This document shows positions 50,212 through 62,600 of a DNA stretch of 64,000 bases, one piece after another. Made by a program: the position numbers and the translations under genes. Positions within the stretch are counted from its first letter, which is position 1. Each line of letters starts with the position of its first letter. The notes below the pieces were generated by a model. That model was not told the DNA's origin. It saw only the letters and a list, made by a program, of their open reading frames with translations, and searched no databases. This stretch comes from Pezizomycotina sp. ARF18 (taxonomy: Eukaryota > Ascomycota), in the NCBI GenBank assembly GCA_002224055.1, contig AZLU01000042.1:173308-237307 (forward strand), in the 5' to 3' direction.

Positions 50212-51182
50212 GGGCGGTGAGGCTATAGTACGGAAGCGGCCCAGCAAATTGATGCTTTTGCTGAAGCGCCCCGCCAAAATTGCCCCCCACAATAATTGCG
50301 GGCGAAAGCTTGGGAGTGGCTTACCGGTAACGCCACACCCGAAGCTCCGATCTGTGGCTTTTGTGTGCTCGGGTTCTTTCTACGTATTATTTTAAGTATA
50401 TAGTGATCTAGTACCAAGATCTACCTAAAAGTAGACAGGACAGGGGATATTGATCCTAAAAATAGTACTCGGCGAAAGATGGAATAAAATTAGAAGGGAA
50501 AAAAGGGAGAAAAAAGGGAGAAAAATGGGATGCTTTCAGATAGATACTAAGCTCCTACGGAAAAACAATACTATACCTGTCAGGAACCCTCTACGTCCTT
50601 ATTCAAAGTCGTCTCGCAGATGATTTATATATGCGTGCTGTGAAGGTTTTAGACGGCAGATTGGATAAGTATAAAATTAATGGATGAGTATTATTATATC
50701 GCCAACAACGAAACAGCTTTTTTCCCCCTCCAAGAGATTATTTCTGCCTCTTTGATCTTTGTTGCTAAAGTCCGCTATGCTTACTTATTCTTGTGGCCGG
50801 GTCCGATAGCAGCACTATATTAAAAGCGCTCGATGGCCTCTATGATCCTATCTTTGAGTTCTGGTTGCTTTGTTATTGTATGTTACCGGCGCATGAATCG
50901 ATTCCGGACGAAGCATGAGCCATCGTGGGCTGATCTGAAACTCGACCGACCACCAGTCGTCTAATAAAGCGTAAAGCTGTGGAAGTGATATGATAGCAAA
51001 TGCGCACTCAAATGCGCTTCACGATCCGATCCTTGATACATGTCTTGACAAAAAAAAATCAAAAAGATGCTAGCCGTAAGGCATACATTTTTTTTTTTGT
51101 CTTTGGGCTATTTCTTCAAGGATAATTTGAAAGACATTTAAAGTTCCTACTGTAACACATCGGCCGCTATAGCAGCTTTAAT
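50024..51182. other. Intergenic stretch with T28 tract and possible retroposed segment
   Basis: The region begins with the decarboxylase promoter. T28 at 50184-50211 is followed by a GC-richer ~200-bp block (50212-50400). Read on the minus strand this is a non-coding segment ending in poly(A), as in a SINE-like insertion, but no clear tRNA-type A or B box and no flanking duplication were found. The rest, to 51182, has no supported gene. Confidence 0.35.
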
Positions 51183-53191
51183 TTAAGAGTCCTCGCTGAC
51201 TTTAATGCAATCATCTCCAACAACTCCAATGGCGCTGCGGGATGGTTTCTCATCTCCTCCCTTCCTTCTCAAAGAATCGTAGAGTAGGCCGAAGCGGTTT
51301 AACTCCCCAACAAAATTAATCCAGCGACCCTCAACCGTCACAATGATCGTAATCATCTGAAAGCAGTTGTTGAGACAGCGCTGAGGAACCTAACTGAATA
51401 CCCTCCCTACTAATAATATCGAATAGTTTATCATCCACCTTAGATATATCATCTATATCATAGTCATTGAGTCCGCTGTTGCTGATAGCCTGGAGGGCTG
51501 CGTCGATAGCGGCCTGGCTGGGACCTGAGGGGCTGGATAGCTCGGCGGAATAATCGCCGTCATCCTCAACCCGACCTTTGGAAAACAACTCCACTGGTGC
51601 TCCAGGAGGGTTTCCATCTCTCCCTTCCCTTCTCAAATGAATCATAGAGTACCCGGTAGCGGTCCATCTCCATAGTAAACTCGATCCAGTGACCCTCGGC
51701 CGCCACAAAAATCGTGGTATAGTCGTTCTTTCTCATGAGGCAGCGCTCAGAGCCCAACTGAATACCATGACCGCTGACGGTATCAACCATTCTGGGGTCC
51801 GCCCTCTCGTCTTCATAAGAATTGTTCTCGCTGTTGCTGATGTTCTGAATAGCTATCTCAACCGGACCCTTCGGATACCAACTCCACTGGTCCATCGGGA
51901 GAGTTAACATATCCTCCTTTCCCTTTTCAAAGAATCCCAGGCTACGCCCATGCACTCCAGATCGAAATCAAATTCGACCCAGCGACCCTCGACCGTCACA
52001 ACGAACTGATGGTCGGAGTAATCGTTATATAAGCAGAGTTTAGAACCTAAACGAAACCTTTCCCTCTCGGCAATAATACTGGCCACCATGTGACCCACAC
52101 CTGTACAGCGATAATAATTATTTTCGCTGTCGCCGATGGCCCGGATCGCGGCGTCGATAGCGGCCTCAGTGAGACCTAAGGAGCTGGGTGGCTCGGTGGA
52201 TGTGGTAGGTTCGGGTCTGTCTCCAGCCATTCCTGGAGGAGAGGGTGGGGCTCGCGGTGGTCGTAGGGCGACGAGGGCTCGAACGAGCGGGGGAAAACCA
52301 TGGCTGGGGCCCTCCGAAGCTGAGGAGGCACGGCGCTGTCGATCGTTTCTTGTATCCTCCGCGTATCGATCGAGCATTCCCGTACGTGCAGTTCGGACAT
52401 CTTGGGCAGTTGATCAAGTCCTGATCTTTGAACTCCCGATATTTTCAACTCTGGGTATTTTAACTTCCTCGCGGTCGTTATAATCCCTGTCTTCGACTCC
52501 GCCGCTGCTACGGGTAGCGTGATGATTTCTAAACAGTCGCCTACTTTCCTCGGCCTGCTTCCCTGCCTCTGCTTCTCCTCTTCCGCTAGTATCTGCGGCA
52601 GAGACCCTCCCAGGCGCTCTGGAGTGTATTGAGATATAGGTTGATCGACCCGTTCCTGTAATGGCAAAGCTTGGCTATGTCGAGAGCCAGAGTAGGAGCC
52701 GCCAGTTCCAGCGTCTCGCGCAGGCCCTTCTGACCTATCGCTCGGAGCATCCTGAATAAAGGGTTGATGCCTTGTACGAGCTCCTTCGTCGCCCTGTAGC
52801 CCTCCTTCGTGTTTGTGGGTGCTGTCTGGAATGCGGGATGCCCTAATAGCTGAGTAGACGCTCGTACCCTTGCTCTCGCCTGCGCCTCCCGTTCCCTCTT
52901 TCGATGCTGGAAGTTTTTATATTTTTTAGAGTAGGCTTCGATGCGTATAACTGGAAGCGAAACTGCCCTTCGGAAATCCAACGGTCCTCTAAACATTGTT
53001 GGGAACGTCTTCGCCGCTGGCGGATCGAGTAGGCTGTACCAGACCATGGCGAGGCGAGTGAGTTCCTGAGGAGGAGTTCGGCGGTGTTTAATGTCATCGT
53101 GAGATTGATCGCGATGAGGGGAAATATGTGTCGAATAAGAACCACGACTGCTAAGCCGGCAGTGGGGCAAGGTATCAGACATCTCAGCCAT
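51183..53191 (-). CDS. Uncharacterised protein with three ~95-aa repeats
   Basis: Not a family I recognise. The N-terminal block (53191-52586) starts MAEMSDTLPHCRLSS and includes TRLAMVWYSLLDPP, a basic Arg-rich helix (KNFQHRKREREAQARARVRA) and LELAAPTLALDIAKLCHYR. A second block (52667-52176) is charged and Pro-rich (ISQYTPERLGGSLPQILAEE). The C-terminal half holds three tandem modules at about 52185-51907, 51880-51614 and 51537-51230. Shared features are AIxxIxxSExNxY, then a Asp/Val/Ile segment, G(I/F)QLGSxxCL, DY, a VxVEGRWIEF-like strand, and LYDSFEKGRE. The third copy changes frame before TVEGRWINF and ends at 51183 after VSEDS. Frames change at about 52640, 52250, 51940, 51690 and 51350. 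The span could be one gene or an upstream gene plus the repeat gene. No signal peptide seen. Confidence 0.6.
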
Positions 53192-54786
53192 TGAATTCCG
53201 AATTCAGTATCGTAATCTAGTGCGGAAATCTTTCTAAGAAAAAGGGCGGGTATCTTTGATTAACATTTTTCTACTGTAATTTTAAATATCTGGAAACATC
53301 CTTTTCTTTACTTCTTTGCTGGTATTATCCATCGCTCAAGCACAGTTTTAATCGGGATTTTCTTTTCACTTTGTTCCGTTAATTTCGAATGATGGACTTC
53401 AAAATGGCTTATGAGTTCATTGAGAGTGTAGGAGGCAAGACTACGAACAGTTGCAAGCGCCTCTTCCATTGATACACCAAGGGGTTTCCATTTTGAAGTA
53501 AGATTTGGGATGAGAGGGGAAAGGGAAGGGAAAACTATGAAGGGAAGGGCAAGGGATGCCGATAAACTTCGATGATTTTCAAATTATAAGTATTGAAGAA
53601 AGCGAGGTCTGTGGGAGAGGTTATTGAAGCGGTGAGAAGAGAATTGCTTGTTATATTGCCCGTTAGAGGAAGGAGGGGACAGGAAGGAGAGGAGAGAAGG
53701 CATATATATATATCTCCTCTCCTCTCCTCCCCCCTTTTCTCCGTCTCTCTATTCTGCCAGAAAGAAGCAAGCTAGAGGAGCGGATGTCTCCTTTCACGCG
53801 CGTAGAAACAGCCCTAAGGGCGAGAATGCGCTCTATAGAGTCGTGACACATCTCTTTCAAAAAGCATATAATTATCGTCGCAGCAAACAAAGAAAGAAGT
53901 AGTAGGCTTCAAGTCAGGTTATGTGTTTACGATTATGTTCAAATTAAGTTCAAACTTTTCTTCTTCTTCTTCTTCTTTAAAAAGACCATATTCTGGTATG
54001 ATCTATTGTTTCGTCGAGGTTTGAGAAAGGACGATAGTAGTAAAAAAAACCCTCGCTTTTGCCTGTTATATCTATTTTATGCAGCATATTTATCTTCTAT
54101 ATAACCAAGATTCTATTATACGATGGAAGCTCGATAATTCACGCTTAAGGCGCAACGATTATAGATATAACACCGCTGTGTTCTAAGAGGTAATCATAAG
54201 GAATCAAACCCCATCTATGTATATTACGAAAGAAAGGAAAGCATGGGGCTAAGTTTATAACAAGAATTATTTAAGTATCAGAGTGGGTTTCACCAGGAGA
54301 TAGAAGCGTTTGGGATAGAAGAGGTTCGTTATATGAAGGTTGTTCGGAGTACTGTTTTGATGTTGAGTTTGATGTTTGAAAATTTTCGACTCCTGGTCTG
54401 ACCTGTGGGTTCAAACCTTCCAAATCATATATGTGAGCAAAAGATTTTATTGGGCATGAAGATTAAAATACACAAAATATAGGCACGTCTGCCTTAAATA
54501 TATAAGGATATAGCTAGCTATGAATGCTATAATAATAATAGAGGAGAGTAGTAAAGTTCCTTGTTAAGGGCTCAAACACAAAATTTTGGCTAGACGTATA
54601 GATATCGTGGGTGTATATATGTATATGTGGTCGTCAAGGAGAACAAAGCTTTGTACGCCAACACACTGAGGCCATAAAAATTTCTCTTATCATTGACCAG
54701 AAGCGTGTCTGTTGCGCTTATTTCTATAGCTATTATAAATAAAGTTAGCATTGGAATACTTGTAGATCAACGTGCTGATCCTATCA
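53192..54786. other. Gene-less stretch with purine/pyrimidine inverted repeat
   Basis: No supported gene. An imperfect inverted repeat lies at 53665-53745 and a (CTT)n tract at about 53957-53976. The 83-84-codon frames over 53590-53900 are translations of the purine/pyrimidine repeat and are not called. Confidence 0.4.
53665..53745. repeat. Polypurine/polypyrimidine inverted repeat
   Basis: A GA-rich arm (ggaaggagaggagagaagg) is followed by a (TA)n centre and a CT-rich arm (tctcctctcctctcctcccc). The arms can pair as an imperfect hairpin of about 30 bp. Each arm is also a homopurine/homopyrimidine tract that could adopt triplex DNA. Confidence 0.75.
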
Positions 54787-56992
54787 TTACGGATAGTCTT
54801 CTCCCTTACTCCGTTGATTGTTCCGAGACTCTTCCGCGTAGCCGTTATGGATGAGTAGCTTTTCGTACTTTGGGTCATCTTCAACAACGGTATCTTTTAG
54901 CTCCGTGGCTGAGTAAGAATTCGACACATTCCCAGCGTCTTCCCTCGTTGCTTCCCGCAGAGGAGTTTCAAGCCAAAGCTTGCCGTCCCGATACATATGA
55001 TCTCCCACGGCATTAACATCGACACCGAGCTCTAGGACTAGTATTTTACGACGTCGAATGTCTCCCAGCTGCCGTATCCTACTATGTAAATTAGGATACG
55101 TTCCCACAGCTTCTCATTACGCTTGATACCGCTTTAACGAGATGAGTAGTAAATCCACGCGACCATAAAGAGCTGCGCCGACGAAGGGCTAACGCCCCAG
55201 TGATTACTGTCGAATATTTCCTGGCACAGCCGTACGATCGGAGAAGCTCCATGACCTCGATGCTACCTCCGCGGCTAGCCAAAAATGCCGTGCTATATTG
55301 GCAATGTCTGCTAGGACCCTGGTTAGGGTTCGCCCCGTTATCGAGAAATACTTTTGCAATTTTCGGTCGAGCATACCATCCAGCTCTTTCAAGGGGTCTC
55401 TCCTCGCAAGGTGTGGGTCACCTGAATCTAGTCATGTACGCAGAAGAGCCCCATACTGACCATGTATTGATGAACGGCAGACAATTGTGCTTTACGGCGG
55501 TCTTGTTGAGCGTAATAAGCCCATCGGCTAGGATCAGCCGTTTATAGTCGCTCAAGTCTCCGATTATAACCGATTGCCAACCGTCAACTGGAATCAGAGG
55601 AAATCTGGGGAAAAAAGAAAGAAAAATTAAAGTTCATCAGCGTAAGCAAATGAGAAGAAAGAATGCCTCTTTTTTTTTTTTTTTTTTAAAGCTTCTGCAA
55701 ATGGAGCATCGCCTGGGGAGCATGTACCTTCTTGAGTTTGATTATATCGATAGCCAGGGTGTCATGGCGAAGTCCAACAGCTGCGAGTGCTCCTTCTATA
55801 AGAAGTTCGTGCGTAACGTCAAGTCCATATTTAGGTTCTAGAAAGGACAAGGCAGCTTCTCTATTGTCTAGCATCGTAGCAGTGACAAAATACTCTTGGA
55901 CAACTGGAACTAATCTCCATGACGTGCTTTCGCCCGTACTGGTTTCTTCTCCGAGTTCTGGATGGACGACTGGGTTCGCACGTCCACTAGTACCCTGCAT
56001 TTCTAAGATTTTCTTAACGCGTTCGCCATCTATCCAGTTCAGCGCGGTCGCGAAGGGTAAACCAAACATTGCACTTCTATAATCGAATCGCAGGTAAATA
56101 TCTCCTACTCTGCCGTCTTCTCGAAGGTCGCATCATCGCTCGCTACTAATCCGAGTAAGGTCACGGCTGCGTGTCGCTCAAGTACCTCGTCCTGAAATTC
56201 TAAACTACGCGTTCCAGCAAGAATCTCGATCATTTCACCCACGTAGGAACTCCACACAGCAGCTTCGCAGAGGATGTTGAGATATTTTAGGTACTGGAAA
56301 TCTTTTATTGACTCTCCGCATCTCGGTGCCAAATTTCCACAGCTTCATTGGCTGTTTCTGATTTCTTGGAAGAACGGGTTCTGGTCTTTAATCACTGTCT
56401 TGAAGGAGTTTCAACGTGAAGTCGGCACCTAGAAACGGAAAATCGTCTACGGTTTTGAATTCGAAGTAGATATTTCTCATGCCCCATATCAGGGAGCAGA
56501 AAAATGTTCCTCGAGCTTCTATATCAAATACTTCTGGTTATTGATCGTCCAGGCAAAAGATTAAAGGACGAGAAAAAGAAAGTCGTCAGTATATCAAATT
56601 GTGCTTAACCACGCCAATAATATAATGGCTGTTCTCGAGCTACCCTCTGTTAACTCATGCACGGAACGTGAAAAATGCACACTTACTGCATATAAGTCTA
56701 CATGGTCCAAGTACCGCAAGCCACATCTCCATTCGGCTTCGAGCAAGGCTTATCGCGATGAGGATCCATGGCGAGACGAGATTTCACATTGTACACGTTC
56801 GCCACAGAGTCTAGTATCTTCCGGAATAATTCTAGCGGCAATGTAAGGATCGTCGCTTTGTTTCTCGAAGACATAACGAGCTTGTAAACTGTTTTCCGCG
56901 TTTTTAGAAGTTGGATCTAAGCCTGATACTGTTTTTATTCCAGCTATTTCTGACTTTATAACATGATGGTCTTGGAGGAGGGAACTGAGCAT
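54787..56992 (-). CDS. Ankyrin-repeat protein (frameshifted)
   Basis: Fungal ankyrin-repeat protein, presumably a protein-binding scaffold. Proposed start MLSSLLQDHHVIKSEIAG at 56992. The N-terminal half is not ankyrin; readable blocks are ARGTFFCSLIWGMRNIYFEF, then TVDDFPFLGADFTLKLLQDS (about 56520-56395), YLKYLNILCEAAVWSSYVG and LERHAAVTLLGLVASDD (56332-56105), and LDVTHELLIEGALAAVGLRH. Ankyrin signatures follow: RPKIAKVFLDNGANPNQGPS then SRGGSIEVMELLRSYGC (about 55380-55240), and GDIRRRKILVLELGVDVNAV then ETPLREA (about 55070-54950). It ends at 54787 after NNQRSKGEDYP. A T18 run at 55670-55687 probably lies in an intron. At least six frame changes are needed. Start and intron limits are approximate. 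Confidence 0.6.
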
Positions 56993-57918
56993 GCGGCCTT
57001 CTTATAGTTCTGGCCCAAAAAGCCAGTGTTGGAAAGGAGGCGGTTATCGCGGGAACTAAGGCTTCCGAAGTTCATAATTTTAGCGGAAACTTGAGGCTCT
57101 GTCTCAGCCTGTCTCAATACAGTTCCTCACATCTTATTGATAATCGCTTGACTGCTATAGATAACCAGGTGATAAGGATGTACTCCGCGAGCTTTGGAAA
57201 ATCACTTAAGGTGTTCCACTTCATGGTTCACAGGGATTATGTTCGCCTGGGTCTCTTCTGCATTAAATATATACCGGTTCTCAATGTATTCCTTTAGGTG
57301 ATGGTGGAAGAAATGAGCGGGGAGACCCCTTGGTATCACGTTATAACACTATAATAACGATCGTTTGATGAAAGGCAGGCCATGTTTTAATCTTTGATTC
57401 AAGAAGTATCATAACACAGGAACGGTACCTATTAATATGTAATGGAATATCTACGCTCTAGATTCGAAGCTGGCTATCAAGCAAACATTGTCAATCAAAC
57501 ACTAATTGGAGTCATTATACTATTTGGTATATGTACTATAAGTCTTGGCACGACTGTACTATAAGTCTTGGTACCGACTAAACTCCATCGGTGAAGAGAA
57601 GGAAGGGAATTGAATGAGGGATACGTTTCACAACTTAAGTGGCTAGTCATAAATCATTAAAGATTGATATGTGCCTTTTAAATAACGACTAGAAGCTAGT
57701 AACCAAGCTGCAATCAGGTAGATAATAGAGAAAGACCTTCAAGACGGATCGCGAAGCGGCTTCCCGATTGTTAATGAGTATCGCTCCCGGTTATACGTTT
57801 CTTAGCATTTTAATTAACGATAATTATGAATTGATTATGTTATAAATGAGTAAGCAAAGTAAAATCAATCAAAGCCAACTTCTAGTCTACTCTTGTTCTC
57901 TAGCTCTTGCTTCCCCGC
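56993..57918. other. Intergenic stretch, no gene seen
   Basis: Between two minus-strand genes. A plus frame at 57091-57297 has no signature. A short tandem duplication lies at 57532-57578; otherwise nothing notable. Confidence 0.4.
57532..57578. repeat. Two-copy 23/24-bp tandem repeat
   Basis: tgtactataagtcttgg followed by cacgac at 57532-57554, then the same word followed by taccgac at 57555-57578. The copies differ by one substitution and one base of length. Confidence 0.85.
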
Positions 57919-59036
57919 TTACTCCTTCTTTCTTATAACATAGTTATTCCTTTCTGACTCTATCTCTTCCTTTCGAAATCTACACCTCTCTTCGACTATT
58001 CTCCCCTCCAGCAGAAACATATGGGATATCTTACTGATGTGGGCCTCCCACCGGTGTTTTAGGGCCGATTTGGATCGCGAGTTGCGGATCGTGAGTTTCC
58101 AACTTGTTGTCCCAGATATATAACTCTTGATTTCGTACTTGTCTTTAAACTCGTCGTAGGAGATAAGGATTCGTTGAACAAGTCTTGTAAAAGTGTTCCT
58201 AACATAATCAGGCGACAGGTACTCAAATCCCTTGGTTCCTTCTTGAATACCGTTACCTTATCAGGTTTCGGGCCTTGATCGCAAGAAGTTCCGACATTTG
58301 CCTGATCGACAAAAGTTGCCTCTGATTATTCACATCATGGAAGAGTATCCACCTTAGGCTCTCCAGTCTCTGTTTGTGCGTGGTGGCGTGATCTTTCATG
58401 GCGGCGTATATCAGATCCGAGGGCCAAATCCATGTTTTATACCGTCTGAGGTTTCTTTCTTGACCTTTTTCCCGTTCTTTTCTTCGAAGTTGCTGTCCAG
58501 CTTTTTCCACATCTTATCAATGACAACCGCGTCCATTTCAGGGCTCATTCCGAGTTCCAGAAGCTCTTCTCCTCCTCCCGCTTCACTCCACCCGCCATTA
58601 TAGAGACGAAAGTATACTTGTCGTATTTTTCCTTCTTCGCCAAACCAGTTTCTTGGAACAATATTCCAAGCCTTCGTGTAGACCGTTTTTCCACGCTTCG
58701 TATTTTTTGATTGGCGTTTCTGTATCTTTGTGTTTGTAGTCCCGAAGAAATATCCTAACAGGATCGTCCTCTCGCTCAACAGTTACTGGATCCTTCGCGT
58801 TGAAATCATCCGCTTTCTGGCCACGGACCGAACCTGGCGCAGGAGTGTTGGGCTTTGATTGCTCAGGGTTTTCAGGAAGCGGGCCAAGATGAAGTTGGTA
58901 TACCCTAACTCGGCAAGGCTGGATCCGATCCAGTACGAATTGGTTCAAGCCTAGGCGACCCTTGGGGCGATGTTTTCGGGGTACCCTTTGGCGACGACTC
59001 TCTGGATGGCGCGTCTCCCGGGCGAGGCTCCTCCAT
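57919..59036 (-). CDS. Uncharacterised protein (frameshifted)
   Basis: Not recognised. The proposed start is the ATG at 59036 (MEEPRPGDAPSRESSPKGTP), a disordered Pro/Ser segment. The reading then continues in other frames: AKDPVTVEREDDPVRIFLRD then PIKKYEAWKNGLHEGLEY; NIVPRNWFGEEGKIRQVYFR then LELGMSPEMDAVVIDKMWKK; WIWPSDLIYAAMKDHATT then LRWILFHDVNNQRQLLSIRQ; and a last block of more than 90 open codons (58220-57919) with SYDEFKDKYEIKSYISGT, then KHRWEAHISKISHMFLLEGR and EERCRFRKEEIESERNNYV, ending at 57919. The last block has no internal Met start but is clearly coding by composition. The protein is hydrophilic and Trp-containing. A full-length protein would be about 350 aa. Confidence 0.5.
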
Positions 59037-59618
59037 TGCGATTTAGAAAGTCGGAGTCCAGGACGGTGAGGTTGAGGTTGAGCTAAACCTTCAATATCGA
59101 TGCCTACTACCGCAGAGCTTGACCCAGGGGAGCCTGAGAGCGGAGAGGCTAATCTAGAGTGCGAGCTTCGGGAATTGGCGGAGTGCCCGCTCCAGGAGCT
59201 TGCGGGAGCGCCCCAGGCGGAAGCTCAGGCAGCGGCCTCTTTGGAGGTGTGGACAGAGGCCTGGAAAGAGTGCCTGGTCCTAAGAATGGTGAAGGCGCCC
59301 GGGCGGGAGTTCAGGCAGAGGCTTCTTAGGGGGCGCGGATAGAGCCTGGAAAGAGGCGCAGATGGAGGTCGCGATGGAGGCCCAGACAGAGCTGATCCCG
59401 ATGTGACGAGGGTGAGCTTAGCTCCAGGCCCCGAAGTGCGAACATTTTGGGATTCACCTGAATGCCCGGAAGCGCCGACTGGAGACGTATTGATTGGCTT
59501 GGGGGGCCCGATACCCCCCGCCGCCGAAGTTCCACCTAAATCACTCTTTGAGGTATCACTTGGGTCGGCGCGAGCTTTCAGGCTGGCCGGGAACCGCTTC
59601 TCGAGCACGGTTTTATGA
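59037..59618. other. High-GC Pro/Ser- or Ala/Glu-coding region, strand ambiguous
   Basis: A GC-rich block with open frames on both strands. The minus frame 59608-59225 is Ser/Pro/Gly-rich (SPVGASGHSGESQNV), which would suit an extended disordered N-terminus of the downstream minus-strand gene. The plus frames (59100-59342; 59403-59618) are Ala/Glu- then Pro-rich. Diverged direct repeats (gcgcccgggcgg..ttcaggcag.ggc.tctt) occur at about 59211 and 59294. I favour the minus strand but cannot decide. Confidence 0.3.
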
Positions 59619-62600
59619 TCCAGTCGTTCTGCGACATAAGAATTAAGAATGGAATTAGTCGATCTAAGCGTTATGAATAGGAGTAGGCATGAACTTGAAA
59701 TGCTTATATTAATGAATTGAACTTACGTAGGGAGTTTTGAATCCATACCGACATCGGAAACTGAGCCGGGAGCCGGAATAGCAGCAGCGCGGGACAGAGT
59801 ATCGGACCTAAATCCGGAAAGTGCAATAGCAAAGAGAGCAATGTAACGTAGGAACGCATCGTGAAATGGTAGAGCAATGCAGAAAAGCAGGCAATAGTAT
59901 TGTTGAAATTCGGGCGGTGGATTGGCTGAAAGGCTTTGAGTTTAACGAGAAGACTGGTATGAGAGAGATAAGAGTCTAGGATTAGAGATAGTGAATAAGT
60001 GTAAATGAAGAAGTATGTAGGATAACTAAGGATAGAGGAATGGATAAGTATACGGCTCTATAGTACAGATGAATCTGTGAGTATGGACGAGTCTATAAGT
60101 ATAGATGAAATATGATATCGATCCTGATTGGTGTGATAAACGAAGAAATTTGGACAAATTGATAAAGATATATAATTCAATAACTGTAGATAATTATATG
60201 TTTATGGAATTAATTTAGCTGTTTGTTGGAGCTCTGGGCCGTATTATCTTGTATGATCTGATCCCGATACTGGACATAAAAATGGAATTGCTTGAAATTT
60301 TATAGACAATCTTGAAGTTATCCTCACAGTTCGGTGGAGGACTACGGGATAACATATCCTACAGTTCCGCCTGCTGTCGTAGTGCCAACTAGAGGTTTTG
60401 CATTCATTTCGAAGGATCATAAGAGGCGCAATCCAGAGGGACTTCGTGAACATCGTTTATATCGGGTTCAACTCAGGTTGCACTATGCAAAGGTGTATAT
60501 CTTGAACAGCCTCAGTGAGATCCTCTCAGGATCTGATAGGATCATATTCATGCGATTCCCTCTATTAAGCATGCGGACTTCCAGTTAAGTTCCTACTAAA
60601 ATTTTCAATCGGATCTTGACTTACAGGCTAGATTGATTGTTGCAAAGCCCGCTTTCATGATGCACTGGTGAGAGCCCTTATTATGGACCCATTAAGAGGG
60701 AAGTGGGTATTATTCATTAATTCAAACTCGCGATGCTCGCATCTCGGGATCGAGCAGCGTTTCATGGACATCGAAGGGAGTCGATTTCAGAAACCGCTTA
60801 ATGCGTTATGGAATAGCCACGCATGCCAGCGTTGGAGTTGTCTCGTACCAAATTCGGTTATTGATTTTGGCCCACGATAAAAAAATTGATAGAGCGTTGA
60901 AGTGGATATAGCATAGCCCAATATCGTACGATATTTTCAATCGTATAATCTATATAATAGGGGACCGTAGGTGATGCGGCAGCGCTTACTTATTCGCGTG
61001 AGTTGCATTCCGGTAGCAAAAACAAAAACCGGGGAACTGCCACGCGTCATATGAGCCTTATGTCCTGCGAAGTTGTCTTTCGACTCGTCCGTAATGACCC
61101 TGCGTCTCTCACGCAACCTTGAACACAGTTTAACTGCGGCACGGCTGTATCTCGTTCACCAAAATTAGTAGGATAAAACCCCGCGCTCAGGTTCTCCACT
61201 CTGACAGGAGAATTTTTGCGCAGCCTTGCGTATATTATTATACCCCAGCTTATATACGAGAATTATCCGCCCGCACCATTCGAGGAACCCTATTTCGCAT
61301 GGAAACCGCAGTAGTTAAGCGCATGACCTTTACAGTTTTAACCGCCGACGAAATTCATTCTGATACATTGGAAGATAAACCGAGAAAAAGATGCATAAAT
61401 TGGACCCACTTTGCACCGCGGTTAGGTTTCATGAGACAGTGGGTAATTAATTATTGTCATAACGAGAACCCTAAAGGTGGCGCGCAGTAAGTACACCGAC
61501 GTACGATTGGAGTTTTCAATGAACGGTGTTAGGGATGTGTCCCTCTTATGTCAGCTGTCAGGATTATTGAAAGAACCCTTTAAATGTATGTATCAAGATG
61601 TATATACCTTAACTGGAATATCTGATTACAAGAGCAAATGTACTAGGGGCAAGCAAATTACTAGACCAACCTGTAAGGGAATTTGTATTCCTAATGAGTA
61701 AGACCTAAAATAGATCATCAAGATAGAGCGATCAATGGAACGAAATTTATTAGATGTTGAAGTAATTTCTCTCGAACTCTCAGCTAAGTATATATCTCAT
61801 AGATCTGAAATTCTATGAATATCGGTGTACGAAGGTAAGTTTAATATTATCTTGCACTGTAGCTAGTACTACTGCACATATCCAAAAATCCCATTAGATA
61901 TCCATTGCGTCAAGATGACAATATTCACATTCGCATTGAAATAGCCTAGGCTCAATCTGCTGGTTTCTCTTCCCTTTATCTCAGTCCTTTCAGACTCGCC
62001 TCCGATTCCGTCCTCCATTACCGAGCTAAAAGAAGCCATTTACTGGATTAGGGCCGGGTGAAATAGAACTAAAGGTACACCATAAACTTTGGCTCCAAAG
62101 GTACGGCGGGGCTGTTTCACGTAAGCTTACTTCACTAGGCCTCGTATCCTGCTTCTAAGCTCTTACTGCCTTAGCGTTCCCGTGGTTTAATTTTCCCAAA
62201 CAAATAAATAGACGCGCTTTCGCGCTGCTCTTTAACGCTGACAAAAAAGAATTGAGAATACGCCCGACATGTATATAAAATAATTATACGAGTACACATT
62301 CGAATATATAAGTTATACACGCATATCTTCAATGAGAATTGATAGCTCTACATAGGCACTGGGTATCACCAACCTCCGGATTCGGACCTCTGAATGCCGT
62401 GGCTTAAAATACCCCAGTTCTCGGCACTTTCCCCAGGAGCCCCTTGTCCTTGAACCAAGTCGTTTGCAAACGCAAGGGCTGAATGTTATAAAATCAACCG
62501 CCTGTTGGAGCCGAAATCGTAAGCTCCAATAGCTAAAAGTGGAGAGGTGGAGACCCAATTTTACGCTAATTTGCTGGGCATGTCGTGTGCTCGGGCCTGT

